Assembly (NCBI GenBank): GCA_016235455.1
Contig: JACRKZ010000073.1
Coordinates: 1 to 64,000 of the forward strand
DNA from: Armatimonadota bacterium
Lineage (GTDB): Bacteria; Armatimonadota; UBA10988
DNA: 64,000 nucleotides
Reading direction: 5' to 3'
In this document: piece after piece, positions 1 to 17,807 of the stretch
How the letters are laid out: each line of letters opens with the position of its first letter
How positions within the stretch are numbered: the first letter of the stretch is position 1
Notes under the pieces: model-generated
The model's database searches: none
What the model saw: only the letters and a program-made list of their open reading frames with translations
Told to the model about the DNA's origin: nothing
Position numbers and translations under genes: made by a program

Positions 1-1649
1 CCGGCGCCGGTGGCCCACAGGTGTGATGCGTCGGCGCGCTTGGGCGCCTTGAGCCAGGCCTCCAGTTGGCCAAAGGCCTGGCTGCCGAACTGCGTGCCCC
101 AGGTGTTGACGTTGCCCGTGGCGGAGCCGTAGTGGTAGTAGAAGTGCGGGACGATGAGAAAGACGAACCACGGCGCGAGGATGGCCGCGACGATGATCCC
201 AGCGGTCAGGCGGCGGTTGTCGGAGTGGGTCTCCGAGACCATCTTGTAGCCTTCGAGCAGGTGCGGCATCGGATGGCTGGCGTAGGTGCGGTTGAACCAC
301 CACAGGCAGGTGAAGCCGACCAGGTTCGGCGCGCCGAAGGTCTGCGGGGTGAACAGCCGCGTGAAGGTGTGCGGCGGCGACATCTCGTGCATGTCGTGGG
401 TGGGGAAACCCATCTCGGCGCGAATGCGCGTGATCATGATGGCCAGCGCGAAGTAGACCAGGAAGAAGGCCAGGGCCACCAGCCCGGTCATACCGAGCTG
501 TGCTGCGAACCAGGTCAGCCAGGCCACACCGGCGATGGCGCCCCAGAAGGCGATGCGGTAGCCCCGGTCCTCGGTGTCCATGGGCCGGCGCCAGACCGTC
601 ACCGCTTGGCGCACAATGGCCGAGAAGTGGTCGCGGCCGACCCACAGACCCATGAACAGCAGGCCCACGTAGGCGCCGAAGGCCCGGTCGGTCGGCCAGG
701 GGTAGCCGCCGGCGCTGCTCCAGCCCATCTTGGCGCCGAGCACGCGCTCGGCACAGAAGATCACGTAGAACAGGAAGCTGGAGAAGGCCAGATCGATGGG
801 CATGAGGAACGCGATGCCGATGGCCCACGGGTAGATGGCCCAGCGCATGCCCTGCAGGACGTTGAACGGCGGCGCTGGGAACCAGGCAGCCATGCCGTGG
901 CGGCCGGTGGGCACGGTGGGCACGGCCGGATACAGCTCATGCAGGCCGGCCACCAGGGAAAGCAGACCCGCGGTGGCGAAGCCGGCCCAGAACATGCGCT
1001 GGCCATACAGCTCCCGCGGCCGCTGCACCAGGGCCAGGGGCAGCTGCAGCACCGGGTAGCTGAGCCGCTCGTGCTCAATCCAGCGCTTGCGCAGGAGCTG
1101 AGTGAAGCACAGCATGGTGAGCAGCAGCACGGTGAGGAAGGTCGACCACCAGAAGGCGGGCCGGGCCCAGCCGCGCAGATGCTCGGCGGTCCAGAACGAG
1201 CTGTTGCCCAGGTAATAGTCGTCGAAGACGCGGGGGTCCTTGATGAACAGCCAATCGGGCAGGCGCTGGAGGAAGAGCTGGTCCCAACGGTTCTCTGGAC
1301 GCGCGAACTTCCACGGATGGGGCAACATGGTGATCAGGATTTCCATCATGTTGTGGCTGCAGAGCGCGCCCTGCACCGACAGCATGACGTAGACCACGAT
1401 CAACTCACCGGGCCGCAGCGCCCAGCGCGGCACGAGCCGGGCGACGAGGGTATTGAGGAGCGTCAGGGCGAACAGGAAGCAGACGACGTTGAAGAACGGC
1501 GCCGCATAGGTGGCGAAGCAGTAGAAGACCACCTCGATGTGGTAATTCCAGGCCACCAGCAAGGGCATCAGCAGCGCGCCCAGCGCGATGGCTCGAAACG
1601 TCAACCAACCACGGCCTTCGGTTCGCTCCAAGGTCGTCTTCCTCCTCAT
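1..1649 (-). CDS. Polytopic membrane protein, DUF6785/DUF6784-like family (C-terminus truncated by window start)
   Basis: Minus-strand frame opens at ATG 1649 (MRRKTTLERTEGRGWLTFRAIALGALLMPLLVAWNYHIEVVFYCFATYAAPFFN...) with many TM segments; runs off the window edge, so it is absent from the ORF track. Confidence 0.7.
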   Translation of the reverse strand, partial: MRRKTTLERTEGRGWLTFRAIALGALLMPLLVAWNYHIEVVFYCFATYAAPFFNVVCFLFALTLLNTLVARLVPRWALRPGELIVVYVMLSVQGALCSHNMMEILITMLPHPWKFARPENRWDQLFLQRLPDWLFIKDPRVFDDYYLGNSSFWTAEHLRGWARPAFWWSTFLTVLLLTMLCFTQLLRKRWIEHERLSYPVLQLPLALVQRPRELYGQRMFWAGFATAGLLSLVAGLHELYPAVPTVPTGRHGMAAWFPAPPFNVLQGMRWAIYPWAIGIAFLMPIDLAFSSFLFYVIFCAERVLGAKMGWSSAGGYPWPTDRAFGAYVGLLFMGLWVGRDHFSAIVRQAVTVWRRPMDTEDRGYRIAFWGAIAGVAWLTWFAAQLGMTGLVALAFFLVYFALAIMITRIRAEMGFPTHDMHEMSPPHTFTRLFTPQTFGAPNLVGFTCLWWFNRTYASHPMPHLLEGYKMVSETHSDNRRLTAGIIVAAILAPWFVFLIVPHFYYHYGSATGNVNTWGTQFGSQAFGQLEAWLKAPKRADASHLWATGA

Positions 1650-1759
1650 ACGCGCGCGACGCGATCATCCCGACTCGCGTTCGGCCACCCATGATACGGG
1701 CAAGAGGCCCAACTTTCCAGGTGGCGCGGTACAAAGAGACTGCAGGTTGGCCCCGGCGG

Positions 1760-2386
1760 CTACAGTTGCCGCATGACCATGACGGCTCGCCCCAGGATCT
1801 GCAGGTCGTCGCCGGGGCCGAGGTAGATGGGCTCCATGGCCTGGTTGGCCGGCTGCAGGCGCACGCGGTCGCCCTCGCGGAAGAAGCGCTTGAGCGTGGC
1901 GCTGCCCAGGTCGATGTGGGGCGCCAAGGCGACGACCATGTCGTGGTCAGTGGCGGTCTGCTGCTTGCGGCAGATGACCACGTCGCCGTCGAGGATGCCA
2001 TCCTCGATCATCGACTCGCCCCTGACCCGCAGCGCGAAATGCTCGCCGCTGCCAATCTGGTTGAGGCTGACGGTGACCCAGCCCTCGATGTTCTCTTCGG
2101 CGAGGATCGGCGAACCGGCGGCGACCTGGCCCAGAAGCGGCACTTCCACCGTCTCTTCGGGCTGATAGTCGGTGTCCATGATCTCGATGGAGCGAGCCTT
2201 GCCGCGGTCACGCTTGATGAAGCCGCGCTTCTCGAGCGTCTCCAGATGGCGATAGACCGTGCACGGCGAGGAGAGGCCGACCCCGTCGCCAATCTCGCGC
2301 ACCGCTGGCGGCCGCTTGTAGTTGCGCTGGAAATCTCGGATGAACGACAGGATCTGTTCCTGTCGCGCGGTCAGATTCTCGCCCAT
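1760..2386 (-). CDS. lexA: LexA SOS repressor
   Basis: 208 aa; N-terminal wHTH (LTARQEQILSFIRDF...PPAVREIGDGVGL), Ala-Gly cleavage site (QVAAGSPI), catalytic Ser (GESMIEDGI) and Lys (ATLKRF). Confidence 0.97.
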   Translation of the reverse strand: MGENLTARQEQILSFIRDFQRNYKRPPAVREIGDGVGLSSPCTVYRHLETLEKRGFIKRDRGKARSIEIMDTDYQPEETVEVPLLGQVAAGSPILAEENIEGWVTVSLNQIGSGEHFALRVRGESMIEDGILDGDVVICRKQQTATDHDMVVALAPHIDLGSATLKRFFREGDRVRLQPANQAMEPIYLGPGDDLQILGRAVMVMRQL

Positions 2387-2399
2387 GCGTCGCCTCCTC

Positions 2400-2452
2400 C
2401 AACTGCCTGTTCGCAGTCTAGCACGAATCGATGTTCGCGCAAACTGCTGTTC
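2400..2452 (-). promoter_or_regulatory. Putative lexA promoter with three LexA-box-like sites
   Basis: On the minus strand: GAACAGCAGTTT (2441-2452), CGAACATCGATTCG (2424-2437), GAACAGGCAGTTG (2400-2412); -10 TAGACT (2415-2420), middle box fills the 17-nt spacer. Confidence 0.6.
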
Positions 2453-2493
2453 TCTTTGACCGACGAGTCGGCGTGGAGTTGCGGCGGCTCGGC

Positions 2494-3816
2494 TCAGAGC
2501 TTGAGCAGCGTCCCGGCGACGGAGTGGCCGGCCAGGGCGTTGCGGGTATCGACGATGATGGGTGCGTGCTGGGCCACCAGGTGCCAGTCCACGGCGCGGT
2601 GGTTGGTGACGACCAGCACCGCATCGGCCGCGGCCAACTCTTCAGCGGTCAGCTCGACCGCGGTGAGGGCCAGGCCGTCGGTGCGCAGGCTGGGCACATA
2701 AGGGTCGGCGTAAGCCAAGTTGGCGCCGCGCTGATGGAGCAGTTGCAGGATGGTCAGCGCCGGGCTTTCGCGGATGTCGTCGACATCGGGCTTGTAAGCC
2801 ACGCCCAGCACCAGGACGCGCGAGCCGCGGATCGGCTTGCTGGCGTCGTTGAGCGCGTCGGCCAGTTTGCTCACGACGTGGCGCGGCATATCGGAGTTGA
2901 TGCTGTCCGCGAGAGCGATGAAGCGCGCCTCATAGTCCATCTCGCGCAGCTTCCAGGAGAGATACAGCGGGTCGATGGGGATGCAGTGCCCGCCGAGTCC
3001 CGGGCCCGGCGTGAAGCGCATGTAGCCAAACGGCTTGGTGGCCGCGGCGTCGATGATCTCCCACACATCAAGCTCGAGGCGGTCGCACATGAGGGCGATC
3101 TCGTTGACCAGGGCGATGTTGACCGCGCGGAAGGTGTTCTCCAGCAGCTTGACCATTTCCGCCGCCGCGGGGCTGGCCACGCGCACCACGGTATCCACGG
3201 CCATGCCGTAGAGCGCGGCGGCGACGTCGCCGCAGGCCGGCGTGACGCCGCCGATGACCTTCGGCGTGTTGCGCGTGTTGAAGCGCTGATTGCCCGGATC
3301 GACGCGCTCGGGCGAGAAGGCGACGAAGACGTCGACGCCGGGCCGCAGGCCGCGTTCTTCCAGGCGGGGGACGATGAGTTCCTCGGTGGTGCCGGGGTAC
3401 GTGGTGGATTCGAGCACGACGAGCAAGCCCGGATGGGCGTACTGGGCGACACGTGCGGCGGCGTCGACCACGTACTGGATATTGGGGTCCTTGGTCTTGC
3501 GCAGCGGCGTCGGCACGCAGATGCTGACCGCATCCAGTTCGGCGATGGCGGCGAAGTCCGTGGTGGCCGTGAGTTTGCCGCTGGCCACCAGCTCGGCCAG
3601 GTGGTCCTGGGGCACATCGGCGATGTAGCTGTGGCCCGCGCGGATGGCAGCGACCTTCTCGTCCGACACATCGATGCCCACGACCGTCAGACCGGCTCGC
3701 GCGTACTCACAGGCCAGGGGCAGCCCCACATAGCCCAGACCTATGACGCCCACGCGCAGTTCGCGGCGCTCCAGGCGCGCGATCAGTTCGGCCTTCCAGT
3801 CTGTGGTTAAGGACAT
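2494..3816 (-). CDS. Nucleotide-sugar dehydrogenase (UDP-GlcNAc/ManNAc 6-dehydrogenase, WbpA/WecC-like)
   Basis: 440 aa; GLGYVGLPLA Rossmann motif, ESTTYPGTTEE, SPERVDPGN, GPGLGGHCIPIDP. Confidence 0.92.
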   Translation of the reverse strand: MSLTTDWKAELIARLERRELRVGVIGLGYVGLPLACEYARAGLTVVGIDVSDEKVAAIRAGHSYIADVPQDHLAELVASGKLTATTDFAAIAELDAVSICVPTPLRKTKDPNIQYVVDAAARVAQYAHPGLLVVLESTTYPGTTEELIVPRLEERGLRPGVDVFVAFSPERVDPGNQRFNTRNTPKVIGGVTPACGDVAAALYGMAVDTVVRVASPAAAEMVKLLENTFRAVNIALVNEIALMCDRLELDVWEIIDAAATKPFGYMRFTPGPGLGGHCIPIDPLYLSWKLREMDYEARFIALADSINSDMPRHVVSKLADALNDASKPIRGSRVLVLGVAYKPDVDDIRESPALTILQLLHQRGANLAYADPYVPSLRTDGLALTAVELTAEELAAADAVLVVTNHRAVDWHLVAQHAPIIVDTRNALAGHSVAGTLLKL

Positions 3817-3893
3817 CTCTTCCTCCGGTCGTATGGTAGCCCCGAGTCCGCCTATGCGGCAAGTCGAGCGCCGAACTGGGCGTTGCCAGGACG

Positions 3894-4508
3894 TTAAGAG
3901 GTGGCCGGCTCCGCTTCATCCTCGGCGGCCAGCGTGCGTTGCCACGCGGCGGCGGTCTGGCGTTCCAGCCAGGCTCGACCGCCATCGTTGACAATCACCT
4001 CGTTGGCCATGCGCACCTTGTCGGCATCGCTGCCTTGGGCCGCGATGCGGGCGCGGGCGTCCGCTTCGTCCATGCCGCGCAGGTGCACGAGGCGCTGCAC
4101 GCGCAGTTCAAGCGGCGCCGTGACCACCCACAGCGCGTGGCAGTCGCGGTGGTAACCCGACTCCACCAGCTTGATGGCCTCCACCACGGCCACCGGCGCG
4201 GTGCAGGCCGCGATGCGTTCGGCGCGGCGTTGGGCCACGAGCGGGTGGACGATACGTTCCAGGTCGGCCAGGGCGGCGCGCTCGGCGAAGACGATGGCGC
4301 CCAGCCGGGCCCGATCGAGCGAGCCGTCGAACCGCAGCAGGTCGTCGCCGAAGCGCTCGGCCACGGCCGCGAGTCCTGGCGAGTTGACTGCCAGGACCTC
4401 GTGCGTGAGCTGATCGCAATCGATCACGTCGGCGCCGTAGGCGCCCAGCAGTGCGGCCACCGACGACTTGCCCGCGGCGATGAGGCCGGTGAGTCCGACG
4501 ATGAGCAT
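3894..4508 (-). CDS. coaE: Dephospho-CoA kinase
   Basis: MLIVGLTGLIAAGKSSVAALLGAYGADVIDCDQLTHEV; P-loop and D-x-D motif; true start probably 4508 rather than the ORF-track 4658. Confidence 0.9.
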   Translation of the reverse strand: MLIVGLTGLIAAGKSSVAALLGAYGADVIDCDQLTHEVLAVNSPGLAAVAERFGDDLLRFDGSLDRARLGAIVFAERAALADLERIVHPLVAQRRAERIAACTAPVAVVEAIKLVESGYHRDCHALWVVTAPLELRVQRLVHLRGMDEADARARIAAQGSDADKVRMANEVIVNDGGRAWLERQTAAAWQRTLAAEDEAEPATS

Positions 4509-4638
4509 GAACGTATCCCGCCGGGAGGCTACCACGGCGTTCACACGCCCGTCAACGTCGGCACCGCGTGGTCGGGGTACATAGCAGACAGGTATAAGAT
4601 CACCGTCTGGGCCGGAACTCGATCGGCGGACGGGAGCG

Positions 4639-5460
4639 GTGATGATCCATGTAGGCACCTCGGGCTACAGCTACGACGACTGGCATGGGCCGTTCTACCC
4701 CGAACGGCTGGCGCCGGCCGAGCGTCTGGCCTGGTATGCGCGGTTCTTCGACTGCACGGAGATCAACACCACCTACTACCGGCAGCCGACCGAACGCCTG
4801 TGCGCCGGTCTGGCGGCCAAGGTGCCAGCGGCGTTTCGCTTCGCGGTGAAGGCCTGGGGCGGCCTGACCCACGACCACGAGGCGGCTACGCGCGCGGACT
4901 TCGTGCGGTTCGAGCGAGCGCTGGCGCCGTTGGCCGAGCAGGGGCAATTGGCCTGCGTGCTGGCCCAGTTCCCGCATGGCTTCGCGCCGACACGGGCCAC
5001 CGTGGCTTACGTGCGGCGCCTGCGCGACGAGTGGCCGGCGCTGCCGCTGGTGGTCGAGTTCCGCCACGTGGGTTGGCACGACGAGCGCGCGGCGCAGCTG
5101 GCGGTTGACCTGGGGCTGGGCTGGTGCAATGTGGATGAGCCGGCGCTGCCTGGCCTCCTGCCGGCCACCGAGCGATGCACCGCGGATCCCGCCTACGTGC
5201 GGTTCCATGGGCGCAACGCGGCGCGCTGGTACAACCACAGCGAGGCCTGGGAACGCTACGACTACCTGTACGACACACAAACGTTGCACGAGTGGGTGCC
5301 GCGCATAAAGCGGCTGGCCGACGCGGCCGATAGTATCTACGTGTTCTTCAACAATCACTATGTGGCGCAAGCCGTGGTCAATGCCCGTGATCTGCTCGAT
5401 GAGCTGGGCCTGAACCCAGGCGAGTCGGACGCGGCGGAGGCGGTTGATGTCAACGGATAA
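4639..5460 (+). CDS. DUF72 (YecE-like) protein
   Basis: HVGTSGYSYDDWHGPFYPE...CTEINTTYYRQP...VFFNNHY typical of DUF72; ATG at 4642 or GTG at 4639. Confidence 0.9.
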   Translation: MMIHVGTSGYSYDDWHGPFYPERLAPAERLAWYARFFDCTEINTTYYRQPTERLCAGLAAKVPAAFRFAVKAWGGLTHDHEAATRADFVRFERALAPLAEQGQLACVLAQFPHGFAPTRATVAYVRRLRDEWPALPLVVEFRHVGWHDERAAQLAVDLGLGWCNVDEPALPGLLPATERCTADPAYVRFHGRNAARWYNHSEAWERYDYLYDTQTLHEWVPRIKRLADAADSIYVFFNNHYVAQAVVNARDLLDELGLNPGESDAAEAVDVNG

Positions 5461-5812
5461 GCTGGTCTGCAAGGCGTGTGGCTGCCACCTGGAGCACAGT
5501 GATGTGCGCCAGTTGGCCGTCTACTACCGGAGCGTCGACGCCTCGCTGGTGGCCGTGCAATATGTGTGTCCGCGCTGCGGCGCCACCGAGTGGCAGCGGT
5601 ACCAGGCCGAAGACTGGGCCGCCATGAGCGAGGTGGCCAGCGATCTGCCCAGCCCGTCCGAACTGCGCGAAGCCCTGGAGGACTCGCCCGACGAGGTCGT
5701 CGGCGCCGTGCCGCCCGGCCCCATCACGGTGGACGAGGTCATCGATTTTGGTCTGCGCATCCGCGCCCTGGCGCCCGGCGACCTGGCCGAACTGCGCGCC
5801 GGCCTGGCCTGA
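5444..5812 (+). CDS. Small zinc-ribbon hypothetical protein
   Basis: 122 aa with CxxCGCHL and CPRCGATEW; overlaps end of DUF72 gene. Confidence 0.6.
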   Translation: MMSTDKLVCKACGCHLEHSDVRQLAVYYRSVDASLVAVQYVCPRCGATEWQRYQAEDWAAMSEVASDLPSPSELREALEDSPDEVVGAVPPGPITVDEVIDFGLRIRALAPGDLAELRAGLA

Positions 5813-5905
5813 GCCGTCATCGACGACGCCCGGCGCGCCGCCGACTCAGCGCCCACGAGTTACCGTTCAGGTTGCGCGCGTGTGACAGCACGGCGACAGC
5901 TCCGA

Positions 5906-5934
5906 TTGACAGTTTGCGTGCTCGGTCGTAGGAT
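5906..5934 (+). promoter_or_regulatory. Sigma-70-type promoter upstream of rpoBC
   Basis: TTGACA (5906-5911), 17-nt spacer, TAGGAT (5929-5934); leaves a ~340-nt leader before rpoB. Confidence 0.6.
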
Positions 5935-6280
5935 AGTAGCTCACGCCTGAGGGATGATTCTGCCAAGGTGATTCCCGGGGCGCCAAGGATGCATCGACAA
6001 CCGCCTCTGTGTGGCTCGAAGGCTTGGGCAAACCGATGACCACGCGCAGCACTGTATGCTCTCAACACCCCCCGATCCTCCGGCTCGGGTGCCAGCCTCC
6101 TCCTGCGTCGAGGCCGGCATCTGGCAGCCTGCCCCCCACGACGAGCTGACGGCGGGTTGCCCCCCGTGCTCCATGCCCGCGCGGGAAGCCGTCTCCGACA
6201 CGACCTCCGAGCCCTAGAGCATGCTTTGCATGCGGTGGGGCGACGAGAGAAACAGCCTAGTTTCGAGGACCAGATCGCTC

Positions 6281-10639
<4,359 letters not shown>

Positions 10640-10658
10640 GTCTGGGGAGAACCCAATA

Positions 10659-16253
<5,595 letters not shown>

Positions 16254-16273
16254 GCCTCTCGTCATCTGATGGT

Positions 16274-16317
16274 CCAACGGCGAGCGTTCCGCGATGGTCG
16301 GAGCGCTCGCCGTTTGG
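16274..16317 (+). terminator. Strong hairpin after rpoC (terminator-like)
   Basis: CCAACGGCGAGCGTTCCG-CGATGGT-CGGAGCGCTCGCCGTTTGG, ~18-bp stem with one mismatch and one bulge; weak U-tract. Confidence 0.65.
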
Positions 16318-16335
16318 TGACCGGCGCCGGCCGCC

Positions 16336-16365
16336 TTGACCGCGACGCGGACCGCGGCGTACCAT
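16336..16365 (+). promoter_or_regulatory. Putative promoter for tRNA-Ile2
   Basis: TTGACC (16336-16341), 18-nt spacer, TACCAT (16360-16365), ~10 nt before tRNA 5' end. Confidence 0.5.
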
Positions 16366-16375
16366 GGTCGGCGGC

Positions 16376-16448
16376 GGGCCCATAGCTCAATGGTCAGAGC
16401 AGCCGGCTCATAACCGGTTGGTTACAGGTTCGAATCCTGTTGGGCCCA
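16376..16448 (+). tRNA. tRNA with CAU anticodon, best fit tRNA-Ile2 (lysidine-modified)
   Basis: 73-nt cloverleaf: acceptor GGGCCCA/TGGGCCC, anticodon arm GCCGG-CTCATAA-CCGGT, T-arm ACAGG-TTCGAAT-CCTGT; C4-G69 and C5-G68 match TilS identity pairs; CCA not encoded. Confidence 0.85.
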
Positions 16449-16525
16449 TGGCAGGCGCTGTCGTCCGGGCCGGTCGACAGGTGGATTGCAGGCAGTCGGT
16501 CGTTTCGCATTCGGAGCGTATTCCC

Positions 16526-17803
16526 ATGTCAGTGAAGGCAGTTGTTGGCGCCCAGTGGGGCGACGAGGGTAAGGGTCGCGTGGTCGACCTGCTGGCGCAA
16601 GAGGCGGACGTCATCGTGCGCTTCCAGGGCGGCAGCAATGCCGGGCACACGGTCATCAACGAGCATGGCAAGTTCGCGCTCCACCTCATTCCGTCGGGCA
16701 TCTTCAACCCCGGGGCCTGGAACCTGCTGGGCGCCGGCACGGCCGTCAACCCCGGCGAGCTGTTGGCGGAGATGGACCATCTGGCCGAGGCCGGTGTCAA
16801 GCTCGATCGGCTCATCATCTCCGAGCGTGCGCATGTGGTCATGCCTTACCACCAGGTGCTCGACGGTCTCGACGAGGCCAAGCGCAGCAAGGGCGGCTCG
16901 GCCATCGGCACCACCAAGAAGGGCATCGGCCCCTGCTACACCGACAAGGCGGGCCGCATCGGCCTGCAGGTGGGCGACCTGCTTGACCGCGACTGGCTGG
17001 CCAAGCGCGTCGTCGAACTCGTCGCGGCCAAGAATGAGCTGATCACCCGCATCTACGAGGCCGAGCCGATGGATGCCGAGCAGGTGCTGGAGACGGTCTG
17101 GGCGCAGGCTCAGCGGCTGCGGCCGCACATCGGCGACACGCTGGAGGTGCTCGATACGGCGGTGGCCGCCGACCAGCACATTCTGCTCGAAGGCCAACTC
17201 GGCGCGCTGCGGGATTTGGACTGGGGCACCTACCCGTATGTCACCTCGTCTTCGCCCACGGCCGGCGGTGCCGCGGCGGGTGCTGGCTTGCCGCCGTACC
17301 TGATCACGTCCGTGGTCGGCGTGGCCAAGGCCTACACCACGGCCGTCGGCGCGGGTCCGTTCCCCACCGAGTTGGAGGACGAGGTTGGCCAGCGGCTGCG
17401 CGAGGTGGGCGGTGAGTATGGGGCCACCACCGGTCGGCCCCGTCGTTGTGGCTGGTTCGATGCGGTGGCTGTACGCCACGCCGCGCGACTGAGCGGCTTC
17501 ACCGAGCTGGCTCTGACCAAGCTCGATGTGCTCGACGACTTCGGTGAGATCGGCATCTGCACCGGCTATCTGCTCGATGGCGAGCCCATCTCGCGCGTGC
17601 CGCTGACCCGGCAGCTTGAGCGGGTGACGCCCGTCTACGAGACGATGCCCGGCTGGCAGAGGCCGACCGTGGACTGCCGCGTATTCGCGGACCTGCCGGC
17701 GGCGGCACAGCGGTATGTGGAACGGCTGGAGGAGATCTGCGCCGTGCCGATCCGCCAGATCAGTGTCGGCGCCGAGCGCGCGGCCATGGTCGAACGAGGG
17801 TAG
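16526..17803 (+). CDS. purA: Adenylosuccinate synthetase
   Basis: VVGAQWGDEGKGRVVDLL, GGSNAGHT, GTTKKGIGP, EYGATTGRPRRCGW. Confidence 0.98.
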   Translation: MSVKAVVGAQWGDEGKGRVVDLLAQEADVIVRFQGGSNAGHTVINEHGKFALHLIPSGIFNPGAWNLLGAGTAVNPGELLAEMDHLAEAGVKLDRLIISERAHVVMPYHQVLDGLDEAKRSKGGSAIGTTKKGIGPCYTDKAGRIGLQVGDLLDRDWLAKRVVELVAAKNELITRIYEAEPMDAEQVLETVWAQAQRLRPHIGDTLEVLDTAVAADQHILLEGQLGALRDLDWGTYPYVTSSSPTAGGAAAGAGLPPYLITSVVGVAKAYTTAVGAGPFPTELEDEVGQRLREVGGEYGATTGRPRRCGWFDAVAVRHAARLSGFTELALTKLDVLDDFGEIGICTGYLLDGEPISRVPLTRQLERVTPVYETMPGWQRPTVDCRVFADLPAAAQRYVERLEEICAVPIRQISVGAERAAMVERG

Positions 17804-17807
17804 GGCG

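Noticed and set aside
66-1694. 542-aa plus-strand ORF
   Set aside because: Antisense to a clear DUF6785-type membrane protein; Gly/Arg/His/Gln-rich composition typical of mirror frames in GC-rich DNA
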